A stretch of 64,000 bases of DNA from assembly GCA_965226185.1 (NCBI GenBank), contig CBDDCT010000003.1, positions 62,001 to 126,000 on the forward strand. Direction: 5' to 3'. Under the pieces are notes generated by a model, which was given only the letters and a program-made list of their open reading frames with translations, made no database searches and had not been told where the DNA came from. Shown in pieces: positions 1 to 10,034 of the stretch (position 1 is the first letter of the stretch; each line of letters starts with the position of its first letter). A program made the translations under genes and the position numbers. The DNA comes from CBDCYS01 sp965226185. Lineage in GTDB: Bacteria; Acidobacteriota; Terriglobia; Bryobacterales; UBA6623.

Positions 1-216
1 CACCGCACCGCGAAGGGCCAGGGGTTCCCGGCTGTCGAGGCTCGCCTTGCCATTGGCGACCTTCACCTTAAGCAGGACGTGGGCAGCGAGGCCACAGGGG
101 TGGTTTTTCGAGCAACGCTGAAGAAAGGCAGTTACCGTCTTTCGGCAGCGTTTCTTGATTCTCGGCAGAATTCACTGGATGCATTCTACATCTACGTTAC
201 CAAGCTCGAGAAATAG
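1..216 (+). CDS. C-terminal end of an arylsulfatase-like protein (partial)
   Basis: The reading frame is open from the first base to TAG at 214-216, giving 71 residues without a start. It resembles the C-terminal ancillary domain of the intact sulfatase at 19072-20790: both have an ARL..GDL/DRF..K segment, a central LKxG(S/E)T-like turn and a closing AFY/AYY strand. This is therefore probably the last domain of a type C sulfatase whose catalytic part lies to the left of the window. The next gene is a lipoprotein sulfatase 55 bases downstream, so the two may be co-transcribed. The match is by eye over a short, weakly conserved domain. Confidence 0.6.
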   Translation, partial: HRTAKGQGFPAVEARLAIGDLHLKQDVGSEATGVVFRATLKKGSYRLSAAFLDSRQNSLDAFYIYVTKLEK

Positions 217-271
217 GGCTACTGCCGAAGCGAACTTGGTGGTAGTAGGACGCAATAAAAAGGAGACAGCA

Positions 272-1735
272 ATGAGCCCACGACCGATTCTCACTTCGTT
301 GCTTCTGTTAATGTGCCTGTTCTCGTGCTCATTACCGCCGGCGCAGCAACCCGGGAATAAACCGAACTTCATCATCGTCTTCGCCGACGACCAGGGCTAC
401 GGCGACCTTGGCGTTTTTGGGGCGACCGACTTCAAGACTCCGCGGATCGATCAGATGGCTCGTGAGGGGATGCGGTTCACCGATTTCTACGGCCAACCGC
501 TCTGTGGCGCATCCCGTACCGCTCTTCTGACCGGCAGCTATCCGATTCGAGTCGGCGAGTACAACAACGAAAAGGACAATTTCCCCTACGTTCATGAAAA
601 GGAAATCCTGCTGCCCAAAGTCCTACAGCAGGCCGGTTATGCCACCGGGATGATGGGCAAACTCGACATAACTCAGCGCCAACTCCTTAAAGCAAAGCTG
701 AACCCCGTGAGACGCGGGTTCGACTATTGGTTCGGCGTCGTGGGCGCCAACGACGACGGCGTGGTCCATTGGGTGCACCGCAACGAAGAGATGATCGAGG
801 AGACGGCCGGGGTGGACGACGTGACGCGGCGTTACACCGACGAAGCGCTCGCCTTTATCCGGAAGAACAAGGATCGGCCTTTCTTTCTCTACATTGCTCA
901 CTCGATGCCTCACGTCGTACTGGGCGCTACCGAGCCGTTCCGCGGACGCTCGGAGCGGGGCCTTTACGGGGACGTGATCGAAGAGCTCGACGCCAGCACG
1001 GGCGAAATTGTCGATTTGCTCAAGGAACTCGACCTCGACCAAAACACGATCGTTGTTTACACCTCTGACAACGGGCCGTGGAGCAACCACTTTTCGCCGA
1101 AATACACGGCCAATATCGAGCAGCATGCAGGCTCGGCGGGACCTTTACGAGGCGCCAAAGGCACGACCTGGGAGGGCGGCATCCGGGTTCCGTGTGTGAT
1201 GTGGGGGCCAGGGTACATCCCTGCTGGCGCGGTCACGAGTGAAATCGCAACGACGATGGATCTACTCCCTACCTTCATTGCAATGTCCGGCGCCGAATTG
1301 CCTTCCGACCGTACGCTGGACGGCCGCGACATTTCTTCGTTGATGCTGGGCGAACCCAATGCCAGGAGCCCGCACGAAGCGTTCTATTACTACCGGGAAA
1401 CCCATCTCGACTCAGTCCGCAGCGGCCCATGGAAACTCGTTTTTCCGCGGCCGAGGAGCGGCGAGTCCGAGTGGTTGCTCTCTCGCGCGTGGGTGAAGGG
1501 TTTTTTGGGCGAGGCCCTCGAGCCCGTCACGGAACTCGAACTCTACAACCTAGAGTCGGATATCGGCGAGCGGAACAACGTCGCAGCGCAGTACCCGGAT
1601 GTTGTGGACCGCCTCACCGCATTAGCGGATCAGGCCCGGGCAGAGCTCGGCGACTACGATCGGATCGGGAGCGGCGTGCGATTCTTCGAGGACGGACCAA
1701 GATGGCCGCGCCGACGCAAGTGGATCAGGCAATAG
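272..1735 (+). CDS. Sulfatase, family S1-like lipoprotein
   Basis: This 487-residue protein is a formylglycine-type sulfatase that would hydrolyse sulfate esters on a sugar or glycan outside the cytoplasm. Start ATG 272 is chosen because AGGAG lies 6 bases upstream and a signal sequence follows. The lipobox L-F-S-C gives a lipidated Cys19, so it should be membrane-anchored. The metal-binding pair Asp39-Asp40 is in FADDQGYGD. The nucleophile is Cys78 in C-G-A-S-R, where Ala replaces the usual Pro of C-x-P-S-R. Later motifs are a GKLD segment (often GKWH), HSMPH and TSDNGPW. The substrate cannot be read from the sequence. The gene is intact. Confidence 0.9.
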   Translation: MSPRPILTSLLLLMCLFSCSLPPAQQPGNKPNFIIVFADDQGYGDLGVFGATDFKTPRIDQMAREGMRFTDFYGQPLCGASRTALLTGSYPIRVGEYNNEKDNFPYVHEKEILLPKVLQQAGYATGMMGKLDITQRQLLKAKLNPVRRGFDYWFGVVGANDDGVVHWVHRNEEMIEETAGVDDVTRRYTDEALAFIRKNKDRPFFLYIAHSMPHVVLGATEPFRGRSERGLYGDVIEELDASTGEIVDLLKELDLDQNTIVVYTSDNGPWSNHFSPKYTANIEQHAGSAGPLRGAKGTTWEGGIRVPCVMWGPGYIPAGAVTSEIATTMDLLPTFIAMSGAELPSDRTLDGRDISSLMLGEPNARSPHEAFYYYRETHLDSVRSGPWKLVFPRPRSGESEWLLSRAWVKGFLGEALEPVTELELYNLESDIGERNNVAAQYPDVVDRLTALADQARAELGDYDRIGSGVRFFEDGPRWPRRRKWIRQ

Positions 1736-2488
1736 CCGCCACTTCCGAACGTATTCTTGGAAGGCCTGGGTCCGCGGTTTCCTGTCGCGGACGGTTCCAC
1801 GAACTCGTCATGAGGGATGGTGCCCCGGTGGACCTTGGCCTTTCGTTTTCCGGGGCGCTGTGCTATTCTGCGTTCGCCTAACGAACGGAATCTGGACCAG
1901 TTCCGAGGAATCTGGCTCACACTTGCCTACCGCCAAGAGGCGGCTTAAACGCGTGCTGAGGCAGCCTTTGTCCTCCCCAAAGGGGTCGAATGTCACTGAC
2001 TCGTCGACGTACGGTCATCCTCGAAAACAACCAGGTTCGCTTGACCCTGCACGAGCAACTGGGCTCTGGTGGCGCGCAAGGGAACCCTGCACGTACAGCG
2101 TGGCCCCCCCAGGCCCTTCGTGCGTCCTGCGGCAGCAAGCGCTCCAAGCCTGCGGCGCAGGACTCATCTGAGCCATTACTCGACAGTCACAACGTGGTCT
2201 GGAACACGCAGAGCAAGAACTCGTCGGAATCGATGCCGGTCGGTGGCGGCGACATTGACTGAACGTCTGGGTGGAGAACGGCGATGTGCTATGAAACGAA
2301 CTCTTCTCGCGGTCTTCTACTTGCACGATGCTGACGCGAACCATGGCCCGGTACTCGGATGCGCAACAAGCAGTAACACCTCAACCCGGTGGATGGCTAA
2401 AGCCAGCCGCCACAAGAGATGAGGACAATCCCAGGCCCCGGAATCAAGTGCCGGCCTGACAGACAAGAATGGAAAGGAAGGATTATCT
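1736..2488 (+). other. Non-coding or decayed spacer between two sulfatases
   Basis: No convincing gene lies in these 753 bases. A short open frame at 1990-2262 begins with RRRTVILENNQVRLTLHEQ, which faintly recalls the N-terminus of secreted sugar-epimerase-like proteins but then loses any recognisable pattern. A second open stretch from 2291 starts with a leader-like MKRTLLAVFY and also degenerates. Both could be relics. A ribosome-binding site for the next gene (GGAAGGA) is at the right edge. Confidence 0.4.
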
Positions 2489-4012
2489 ATGAAGCTGTCA
2501 GTAGCACTGCCTATTGTATCCCTATGTCTTGTTTCAGTCCTGTTTCGCCCCGCTGAATGCCTGGCCGCGAAACCGAATATCCTTCTCATCCTGGCCGACG
2601 ATTTTGGATGGGGTGATGCCAGTTGCAACAATGCGGATGCGCAACTGAAGACTCCCGCCATTGACCGGCTCGCCGCCGAGGGCATTCGCTTCACAAATGC
2701 GCACACGCCATCCGCGGTCTGTTCACCGACTCGCTATGGATTGCTCACGGGGCGCTATCCGTGGCGGTCCTATCTCAAGCAGAGAGTTCTAAGCGGCTAC
2801 TGTCCCGCGCTGATCACCAAAGACCGGACCACAATTGCTTCCTACCTCAAATCGCAGGGATACCGCACAGGCGGATTTGGGAAATGGCATCTTGGGTTGG
2901 ACTGGACGCCGGTCGAGGGCGACCCCATGAACTGGCGGTCACATTGGAAAAGTCGAGATGGCGACACCATTACACGAGTCGGGAAGGGCATTGACCATAC
3001 GAAGCCCTTTGATAACTCTCCCATCGACATCGGCTTCGATACCTATTTCGGAACACCGTCGAACTACGGCCGCCTGCTGTTTTTCATCGAGGACGACAGA
3101 GTGGCCGGCCAGCCCCGCCCGAACAAAGCGGGCCAGATGCAGGACCCTGCAGCCGACCGAGACAAGCTCGACGACATCTACGTCGGAAAGGCGATCTCCT
3201 TCATTGAGGATCACGAGAAGAATCACCGGGACAGCCCATTCTTCGTCTACCTTCCGCTCCAGGCGATTCACGGTGCGGCCGGCCTGCCGGCGAGGTTCGA
3301 CGGAAAAAGCGAATTGTCGCGTCGCGAGGATAAGATTCTTTGGGCCAATGAAAGCGTTGACAAGATGCTCGCAACAATCGACCGGCTGGACCTGAAGGAC
3401 GACACGCTGGTCATCTTCACGTCTGACAACGGGCCGATCAACGTCCCCGAAGCTCGAAAGAAGGGTCACCTGCCGGCAGGGCCGTACCGCGGCTTCAAGA
3501 CGAATGTCTGGGACGGTGGAACCCGCGTGCCGTTCCTCGCTCGTTGGCCCGGCCATATTCAGGCGGGCGCGACAACCGACCACCTGATCGGCCTCACGGA
3601 CGTGCTCGCCACCATCGCCGGATTGGTCGGCGCGCCGCTCCCCGAAGGCGCGGGCCCGGACAGCGTCAATCAATTGCCGGCGCTACTCCAGCAGAAAGAT
3701 GAGCTCGTTGAACGCCTGGCTCTGGTGACCTGTTCGAACTGGGGGTTCTGCGCAATTCGCCAAGGCAAGTGGAAAGCGATTCTTGGAACGAAATGGTCCG
3801 GAGGTCTCCATGGCGTGGGCGGGAGGTACGGAGCCGACCCGCCCAAAGGAACGCCCACCGATGATCCCGCCACCGGCCAACTCTACGATCTCTCGTCGGA
3901 GCCCTTCGAGACGGAAGATCTCTGGGAGAGTCATCCGGAAATCGTTGAAGCGCTCCGTCGGGAACTGCAAAGAATCAAGCAACTAGACAAGGATGATGTC
4001 TTCCGCCCGTAG
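2489..4012 (+). CDS. Arylsulfatase (type A1 of the array)
   Basis: A 507-residue secreted sulfatase. It begins with a cleavable signal peptide (about residues 1-27), followed by the metal site LILADDFGWGD. The catalytic motif is Cys78 in C-S-P-T-R, the residue converted to formylglycine in active type I sulfatases, followed by YGLLTGRYPWR. GKWHLGLD and TSDNGP carry further active-site residues. GGAAGGA precedes the start at good spacing. It is intact and is the closest relative of the disrupted copy A2 (11018-14180), with long identical stretches such as DIGFDTYFGTPSN. In A2 the same catalytic domain is fused behind DUF1080, here it stands alone. The DUF1080 gene follows 75 bases downstream. 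Confidence 0.92.
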   Translation: MKLSVALPIVSLCLVSVLFRPAECLAAKPNILLILADDFGWGDASCNNADAQLKTPAIDRLAAEGIRFTNAHTPSAVCSPTRYGLLTGRYPWRSYLKQRVLSGYCPALITKDRTTIASYLKSQGYRTGGFGKWHLGLDWTPVEGDPMNWRSHWKSRDGDTITRVGKGIDHTKPFDNSPIDIGFDTYFGTPSNYGRLLFFIEDDRVAGQPRPNKAGQMQDPAADRDKLDDIYVGKAISFIEDHEKNHRDSPFFVYLPLQAIHGAAGLPARFDGKSELSRREDKILWANESVDKMLATIDRLDLKDDTLVIFTSDNGPINVPEARKKGHLPAGPYRGFKTNVWDGGTRVPFLARWPGHIQAGATTDHLIGLTDVLATIAGLVGAPLPEGAGPDSVNQLPALLQQKDELVERLALVTCSNWGFCAIRQGKWKAILGTKWSGGLHGVGGRYGADPPKGTPTDDPATGQLYDLSSEPFETEDLWESHPEIVEALRRELQRIKQLDKDDVFRP

Positions 4013-4087
4013 ACCGAGAGCGCCTGAACCGCCAATGGACCTTCAAGTGTTTTCGTACGCCGGACCAAGGAGAAGGGAGGAGTAACG

Positions 4088-4945
4088 ATGGAGAAACAAG
4101 CCGCCAAAACATATCTGAGGGGCCTCGCGGCAGTGGCCTTTGCCTTCGCGGCCCCGCTTGCCGCAGACGCGGCGGAAGTCAAGGACTTCTTCAACGGAAA
4201 GGATCTCACCGGCTGGGAAGCCACGGACATGAACTACTGGTCCGTCAGGGATGGCGCCATCGTCGGTACCGCGGGCGAGAAGCCGATTCAAGGTAATCAG
4301 TTCCTATGGCACAAGACCACCGTCAGGAACTTTCGCCTGTCGCTCATGGTGAGACAATCCCCACACGAGGCAAACGCGGGCATTCAATTCCGGTCGACCC
4401 CGATCAAGGAAGGCGCCCGCGGCTATCAGGCCGATGTCGGCGAGGGGTACTGGGGCGACTTGTATCACGAACATGGCCGCCGCATGCTCGCCCGCAGCCC
4501 CGATACCGGGGAAGAAAACATCAAACGCGAGGACTGGAATCATTACGAGATTCTCGCGGTGGGCCATCGCGTGTGGCTCGCCGTCAATGGCAGGGTCACG
4601 GTCGCCCTCCGCGACCCGTTTGGAGAGCTAGAGGGGCGCATCGCCGTGCAGATTCACGGGGGGGCGGCGCAAACCGTTGCGTACAAGGGGTTCAAGCTGA
4701 TTCACGATCCCAAGGTCGAGTTGGCCGGCCTTGGTGAGAATGAACTAAACCGCCTTCTGGTCGATGCCCCGGAACAAGGCGCACGCCCCACTAAGAAAAC
4801 AAACGAGAACGAGAAGAATCAGAAAGAAGCCGCCGGGCCGGCATCACCGCGGGGCGGCGATTCAAAATCGAGAAGCCCGCGGGCCGTCATCCCCTTTAAA
4901 TTGTGTTTAACGCATCGGATCCCAGTCATCCATTTAAGGCTATAG
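4088..4945 (+). CDS. DUF1080 (3-keto-disaccharide hydrolase-like) protein D1
   Basis: A 285-codon frame with a signal peptide (about residues 1-28) and a DUF1080/PF06439 jelly-roll domain at about 31-215. Typical segments are FFNGKDLTGWE, GIQFRS, GYQADVGEGYWGDLYHEHGRR and NGRVTVALRD. Members of this family act on 3-keto-glucosides or bind glycans. After about residue 235 the protein becomes Lys/Glu/Asn-rich and its last 40 residues look out of frame. The same kind of linker leads into a sulfatase domain in the related locus at 11018-11422. The real protein was therefore probably a longer fusion whose catalytic part was deleted (see 4903-5118). AGAAGGGAGGAG precedes the start. Confidence 0.85.
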   Translation: MEKQAAKTYLRGLAAVAFAFAAPLAADAAEVKDFFNGKDLTGWEATDMNYWSVRDGAIVGTAGEKPIQGNQFLWHKTTVRNFRLSLMVRQSPHEANAGIQFRSTPIKEGARGYQADVGEGYWGDLYHEHGRRMLARSPDTGEENIKREDWNHYEILAVGHRVWLAVNGRVTVALRDPFGELEGRIAVQIHGGAAQTVAYKGFKLIHDPKVELAGLGENELNRLLVDAPEQGARPTKKTNENEKNQKEAAGPASPRGGDSKSRSPRAVIPFKLCLTHRIPVIHLRL

Positions 4946-5118
4946 ATATTCGTTCCGCCAGATTAAGAGTTGGGCCATTCGATGAAACCAGGCCTGTAAC
5001 CGAAACGATGTCATCCGTAGTCTTCAGATTGGATTTGGAAGCCGGTGAAACTGAAATCGAGCCCTGGTTTACCACTGTGGATGGAAAATCGCTTGGAGCG
5101 TACTATTTGGACGTTTAA
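4903..5118 (+). pseudogene. Remnant C-terminal domain of a type C sulfatase
   Basis: About 70 codons in a different frame from the DUF1080 gene that they overlap, with a stop just upstream. The peptide (KAIDIRSARLRV, PVTETMSSVVF, LGAYYLDV) matches the last 70 residues of the sulfatase at 19072-20790. Nothing of its catalytic domain remains. The order DUF1080 then C-type tail repeats the order DUF1080 then C-type sulfatase at 18480-20790. I read this as an internal deletion of about 1.5 kb followed by a frameshift. Confidence 0.7.
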
Positions 5119-5141
5119 CGAATTAATTGAGGAGACCAGTA

Positions 5142-6583
5142 ATGAAGAATACTAAATCCAAACACCTTACTCTAATGCGAAGTTCCATAACTCAAAAACT
5201 ACTCCTTTCAGTAACCATGTTTTCCGCGATTACTACAATAGGGGTATCGACGGCGATATGCAGTTCACATGAGCAGCCGAACATCGTGCTGCTCATCTCC
5301 GACGATGACGACTACGAACACTTCGGGTTTATGGGCAGTAAGATCGCGCAGACACCCACGCTCGACAAACTGGTCGCCGCAGGAACCTTGTTCACAACGG
5401 CCCATTGTCCGGCGCCTCTGTGCCGTCCCTCACTGGCGAGTATGCTGTCCGGCCAATTGCCTAATCAGCATGGTATTTACGGCAACTACATTGACCGTAC
5501 TGGAATCGGCAAGGACACAATCAAGCTTGCCCCGACTGGATCACTCCCAAACCGCCTCAAGCATGCCGGCTACGCGACATATGCGACGGGAAAGTACTGG
5601 GAAGGTGAGCCGCGAACAATGGGATTCACCCACGGTACCGTCGATGTGACGATCATGCCTTCCGACAATTCGTCCGGGAGGGACAGGAGGAACTGTTCCA
5701 GTTCATCGACAACCAGCACGATACCAAACCGATGTTCATCTGGTGGGCGCCGTTGCTTCCCCATGGGCCGCACAATCCGCCCCCAAAGTACTTTGATCGA
5801 TTCGCCGATACGAAGATTCCCATTCCCGCATTCTACAAAGGTGACCAACAGAAATACGTTGACGAGATGCGGAAGTTCTACGCGATGGGAACCTGGTTCG
5901 ATGATGGCGTGGCCCAACTGATTGAGAAGCTCAAGGCGGCCGGCGAATATGAGAACACGCTGTTCCTGTTCTACGTCGACAACGGGTTTTCGTATGGCAT
6001 TCCGGCCAAGAATTCGCCCACCGAGAAGGGGCTGCGCACGCCGGTGTTTGCGACGTGGCCCGGTGGAGGCATCCCGGCGGGCAAGCGGATCGACACGCTG
6101 AATTACGCGCTCGATCTGCATGCCACCGCGCTTGACTATGCCGGCGTCAAGGTGCCTGTTGACATCGCAAGCAAATCGCTCCGGCCGCAGATCGAGGGCA
6201 AGACGAAGGAATCGCACGATGCGCTTTTCGGCGCCGTCTATCCTCACCATCCTCACGCTTACAACGGCGACCCCTCCATCGCACGCAGTGCCGAACGTGA
6301 CGTGTACGCCCTCTATGCGCGCACTGATCGCTGGAAGTACGTGCTCTACACCCAGGTCCTCAATAAGGAGAACCAGCGCTACATCGCGATGGGGCTGAGC
6401 TTAACCGGCCCATTCATTCGGGATCAGGGCGAACAGGAATTGTTTGATCTCCACGCAGACCCGTATGAGCAGAATAATCTGGCAAGCGATGCTGACCACA
6501 AGGAACGTACCGCTGAGTTCCGCGGCAAGGTACTCGACTGGTGGAAACGTACGGGCGGCGGCCCGTTGAAAATAGAAAATTAA
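5142..6583 (+). pseudogene. Type B1 sulfatase with a -1 frameshift
   Basis: Start ATG 5142 follows GAGGAGA. A signal peptide is followed by NIVLLISDDDDYEHFGF (metal site) and Cys94 in C-R-P-S-L, where Leu takes the place of the Arg in C-x-P-S-R. Frame one runs to the segment VDVTIM near 5657. The sequence then needs a shift into the frame that continues AFRQFVREGQEELFQF, MFIWWAP and so on to TAA at 6581-6583. Compared with the B3 gene one base is missing near 5655-5660. The rest of the 3' part is intact and ends GGGPLKIEN. Type B sulfatases are about 465 residues. B2 has a -1 shift at the same place, so this may be an inherited lesion. A sequencing error cannot be excluded. Confidence 0.85.
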
Positions 6584-6622
6584 ACTAAATTTGCACAACG
6601 CGACTAATAAAGGAAAACAGCA

Positions 6623-7207
6623 ATGATCACACATAACGTAATACGTCTCCTTGTTTTATCTGTCCTGACAGCGCTAATTCAGGTGCCATCAGACGCGACG
6701 GCGGATCAGGCAGTTGACACGAAACCGCGTGTTGAAGACGGGTTCTTCAACGGGAAGGATCTCACCGGCTGGGAAATCAAAGACGACATGGGCTTGTGGT
6801 CCGTCAAAGAGGGCGCGGTCGTCGGCTCCGCCGGCGACGAGAACATTCCCAAATATCAGTTCCTGTGGCACAAGACCACCGTCAAGAACTTCCATCTGTC
6901 GCTGAAGGTGAAACAAACGCCTTACCAGGCGAACGGCGGCATTCAATTCCGATCAGCCCGGATCGAAAAAGGCGCCGCCCACGGCTATCAGGCTGATCTT
7001 GGCCAGAACTATTGGGGATCCCTGTTTCACGAGCATGGCCGTCGCATGCTGGCCCGTAATCCCGATACCGAGGAGAAAAACATCAACCGCGAGGACTGGA
7101 ATCATTACGAGATTCTTGCGGTGGACCAGCGTGTGTGGCTGGCGGTCAACGGTAAGATCACGGTCGCCCTCCGCGACAGTTTCGGAGAATTGGAAGGACT
7201 CATCGCC
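6623..7207 (+). pseudogene. 5' part of a DUF1080-sulfatase fusion gene (D2)
   Basis: The frame starts at ATG 6623 with GGAAAACAGCA upstream, codes for a signal peptide and then DUF1080 (GFFNGKDLTGWEIKD, GGIQFRS, HGYQADLGQNYWGSLFHEHGRR). It matches D1 closely up to GELEGLIA at 7207. After that the similarity stops abruptly and 43 unrelated codons follow to a stop at 7336. The missing continuation, LQIHGGIPQTVAYKELKL, appears in frame at 11018. The 195 codons here are therefore the first of three pieces of a single gene, separated by the 3.8 kb insert at 7208-11017. Confidence 0.85.
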
Positions 7208-7554
7208 CGATGGCTGTACCGGATCAAGTGGCCGGCCGCGTGGAGGTACGCACCCTCGCCATCGACATCTCCGGCTCGATGCGAAGTGGGCGCACGCTCT
7301 CGCCCCGAGCGAGGTCGGCGGCCAGCCACGCGGTAGATCTGCGAAGAGGTGTGGTGAGGCGACTATAGGAAGCGTGGGTTCAGAGATAGCTGGTAAGGAC
7401 GGGCCCAACAAGGACACCACCGCACGCGTTTATTGTTTCCTTGTCGAATTGCTTTAGAATTCCCTGCAACTGTTCCATATCCGTTTGTTCGAAGGCATTT
7501 TCCAAGCTCCTTGTTTATTTTTTGACCTCGATTCAATCAATTCTTAAAGGGAAA

Positions 7555-7755
7555 TTTCATTATCGCCTGCAAACGTCTGAACGGCATCCCTCATATGGGC
7601 GCACTCGAACCAGACTTTGCGGACAGGCCACGCCCGGTCGTAGCCGCACTCGGGGCAACGGAAACCGTCCGGCCAGCGCGTCTGAAAAAGGTAGTCTCGG
7701 CACCCCTTGTCGCTGGAGAATCGAGCCTTGAACTCGGTCAGATTCCGTTGGGTAG
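7555..7755 (-). pseudogene. IS1595-family transposase N-terminal fragment
   Basis: On the minus strand one frame reads LTEFKARFSSDKGCRDYLF, then QTRWPDGFRCPECGYDRAW. This is the typical opening of IS1595-group transposases: a short helix region followed by a zinc-ribbon CPxCG. The second Cys pair and the DDE domain are missing, and the start region has lost frame. It is a relic. Confidence 0.7.
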
Positions 7756-7800
7756 TTCTCCACTGCCGCCCATACTACATCTTGGGGTCACCTGAGTCAA

Positions 7801-8109
7801 ATGGATACCCCATTCCGCGAATCTATGAAAGCTGGGCAGCAGCAAATACGAGCTGATCTTGGATACGAGAGTTCACCGCCACTGGAACGTCTGCTCGTCG
7901 ATCAAGTCTGTCTATGCTGGCTCCGGTTGTCCTGTATGGAGCTTTATTACACTGAGGCCCTCAGAAACAACAAGCCGATCTACCAGTGTGATTTCTTGGA
8001 GCGGAAGCTGTCGGCTACCCAGCAGCGGTTCTTGAGAGCCTCTGCGGCACTGGCTCGAATTCGGAGGCTCCGGCTTCCTGCGATGCAAGTCAACATCAGC
8101 AACAAATAG
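7801..8109 (+). CDS. Small conserved hypothetical protein, probably truncated
   Basis: A 102-codon frame from ATG 7801. The central pattern LLVDQVCLCWLRLSCME and the ending LERKLSATQQRFLRASAALARIRRLR..VNIS resemble the C-terminal half of short conserved proteins of unknown function found near mobile elements in Planctomycetes and Acidobacteria. Those are usually longer at the N-terminus, so this copy is probably cut off. There is no clear ribosome-binding site. It lies next to the IS1595 relic. Confidence 0.45.
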   Translation: MDTPFRESMKAGQQQIRADLGYESSPPLERLLVDQVCLCWLRLSCMELYYTEALRNNKPIYQCDFLERKLSATQQRFLRASAALARIRRLRLPAMQVNISNK

Positions 8110-8294
8110 GTTAACGTTGTGAGTGAGTGATCACTATACGAGAAAGCTGATGGCGATCGAGAACCTCAGGTTTCTTTGTCTTGGATCAACTTGAGCACTT
8201 CCTTGCCGCCCGAACCCGACACCAGCGGATTAGCCTTTGGCCTTCGGAGCGCAGCCGGTGGTTTGCTAGAGTAGCCACGGGCGGTTTTTTCCAC

Positions 8295-9989
8295 TCAATT
8301 CGATTCCTCGATGGTTAAGACTTGGTTAGCCCTAATGTCTTCGATCCTCTGAACCTCGCCGCTCGGCCATTTGACCTCGACAAGTTTCACGCGATTCGCA
8401 CGCCCCAGGCCGAAGTGGACGCGCTTGTCGCCCGCTGACAGATAGCTGCCTGCGGTCGAGACGATTGCGTACTGCTCCCTTCCGGAATCAAGGACCAGTC
8501 GAATCTGCGCGCCGATGCCGTCTCGATTGCTGCGCGTGCCCAACGTGCTAAGGATCAGCCAGTTGTTGCCGTTGCCCTTGTTGCGAAGCAGGACTGCCGG
8601 CTGATCGTTGCAGTTGACGGCGATGTCCAGGAAGCCGTCATTGTCCAGATCCCCAACCGCCGCCCCCCTTGCCGCATGACGCTCCCGGAACGGTGTTCCG
8701 CTCTTCTCGGACACATCCACGAAGCCTTCGCCTGTGTTCCTCATCAGGACGAGAGGCTCTTCGTAGCTGATGTCGGGCTGGGTGAGTTCGATGTTGTCTA
8801 TCACGTGCCCCTGGGCGACAAAGATGTCTTTTCGTCCGTCGTTGTCATAGTCGAAGAATTTAGTTCCCCAGCCGGAATGCAAGGCGCTGATGCCGCTGAC
8901 ACCGCTTGGGCCGGAAACGTACTCAAACAGGTCCCCGAGGTTGCGAAACAACGCGTACTTTTGATGGGCGAGGGCATTGATGAATACGTCTGCGTGTCCA
9001 TCGTCGTCGTAGTCGGCGAAGTCGACCCCCATGCCCCCAAACGTCTTTCCGTCTTCGTCGTAGGCCACGCCGGCCAACAGGCCTATCTCCTCGAATCCGC
9101 TCCCCTCTTTGTTCCGAAATAGCTGCTGGGGAAATGAATCGTTCGCGATCAGCACGTCCGTCCAACCGTCCCGATCGAAATCGTGAAACGCAATGCCGAG
9201 GCCTTTCCCAGGGGACGCGCGGAAACCGCTGGAATCGGTGACGTCTTCAAAAGAGCCGTCTCCTTTGTTGTGGTAGACAAGATGACTGATCGGGGCGAAA
9301 TGCTTAGGATGGCAGTAGGAGCGAAAGCCGGGCTTGCGCTCTCCGCACCAGGGGTTGTCTTCAAAAGTCCAAGCGGCGTAACGGGAAACAATCAGGTCGA
9401 GGTGCCCGTCTCTGTCGTAGTCGATGAAACCAGCGCCTGCCGACCACCCTCCCCCGGCGACTCCAGCCGAGCGGGTAACATCCTCGAACGTTCCGTTTCC
9501 GCGGTTGCGGTAGAGAATGTTTCCTCCAAAATTAGCCAAGAAAAGATCCGGGAAGCCGTCGTTGTCGTAGTCAGCGGAGGCGACGCCCTGCCCGAAAAAA
9601 TCTCCCTTTACACCCGCTTGTTCGGTTACATCAACAAAGGTCAGGTCCCCCTTGTTGCGATATAGGCGATTCCAATAGTGCGGATCGGATTTGTCGGGCA
9701 ACTTGCCCTTGGGCATGGGATCCTCGATCGCCGCGCCGTTAACGAAATAAAGATCCAGATACCCATCCTGGTCGTAGTCAAACATCGCCACGCCGCCGAC
9801 CATCGATTCCGGCAGGTATTTCTGCGAGGTGTGCGACGCGGCGTTCCGAAAGGTCACCTTCGAAGTGGAAGTGATATCCAAGAAAACCGGTAGCGCGGGA
9901 GCAGCTTGCTCTCCGAGCAAATAGGCCAGTACGAACAGGTGCAGTCCGAGCGGAACTACGTGGAGAACCCGGCGGCAAGGTTGAGTCAC
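8295..9989 (-). CDS. CRTAC1-type FG-GAP / ASPIC-UnbV protein
   Basis: A 564-residue protein with an N-terminal signal or membrane segment (about residues 8-30) and then repeated FG-GAP/VCBS units. Each carries an Asp-rich calcium loop such as DYDQDGYLDLYFVN, DYDNDGFPDLFLANF, DYDRDGHLDLIV, DFDRDGWTDVLIAN and DYDNDGRKDIFVAQGH. An ASPIC/UnbV domain closes the protein at about 480-560 (GIGAQIRL, STAGSYLSAGDKRVHFGLG). The family is extracellular, forms a beta-propeller and often sits beside glycan or PQQ genes. It is intact although every neighbour in the island is a relic. The long propeller and full-length C-terminus suggest it is still functional cargo. Confidence 0.88.
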   Translation of the reverse strand: MTQPCRRVLHVVPLGLHLFVLAYLLGEQAAPALPVFLDITSTSKVTFRNAASHTSQKYLPESMVGGVAMFDYDQDGYLDLYFVNGAAIEDPMPKGKLPDKSDPHYWNRLYRNKGDLTFVDVTEQAGVKGDFFGQGVASADYDNDGFPDLFLANFGGNILYRNRGNGTFEDVTRSAGVAGGGWSAGAGFIDYDRDGHLDLIVSRYAAWTFEDNPWCGERKPGFRSYCHPKHFAPISHLVYHNKGDGSFEDVTDSSGFRASPGKGLGIAFHDFDRDGWTDVLIANDSFPQQLFRNKEGSGFEEIGLLAGVAYDEDGKTFGGMGVDFADYDDDGHADVFINALAHQKYALFRNLGDLFEYVSGPSGVSGISALHSGWGTKFFDYDNDGRKDIFVAQGHVIDNIELTQPDISYEEPLVLMRNTGEGFVDVSEKSGTPFRERHAARGAAVGDLDNDGFLDIAVNCNDQPAVLLRNKGNGNNWLILSTLGTRSNRDGIGAQIRLVLDSGREQYAIVSTAGSYLSAGDKRVHFGLGRANRVKLVEVKWPSGEVQRIEDIRANQVLTIEESN

Positions 9990-10034
9990 CCATTCACTCT
10001 AGCGCACGGCGCTCTCGGAGTTATTGGCAAATGT

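Noticed and set aside
1990..2262. Possible sugar-epimerase-like gene
   Set aside because: Only about 20 residues look familiar, and the rest does not continue the pattern in any frame.
7208..7336. Unusual C-terminal domain of the D2 protein
   Set aside because: The last 43 codons come from inserted DNA; the real continuation is at 11018.
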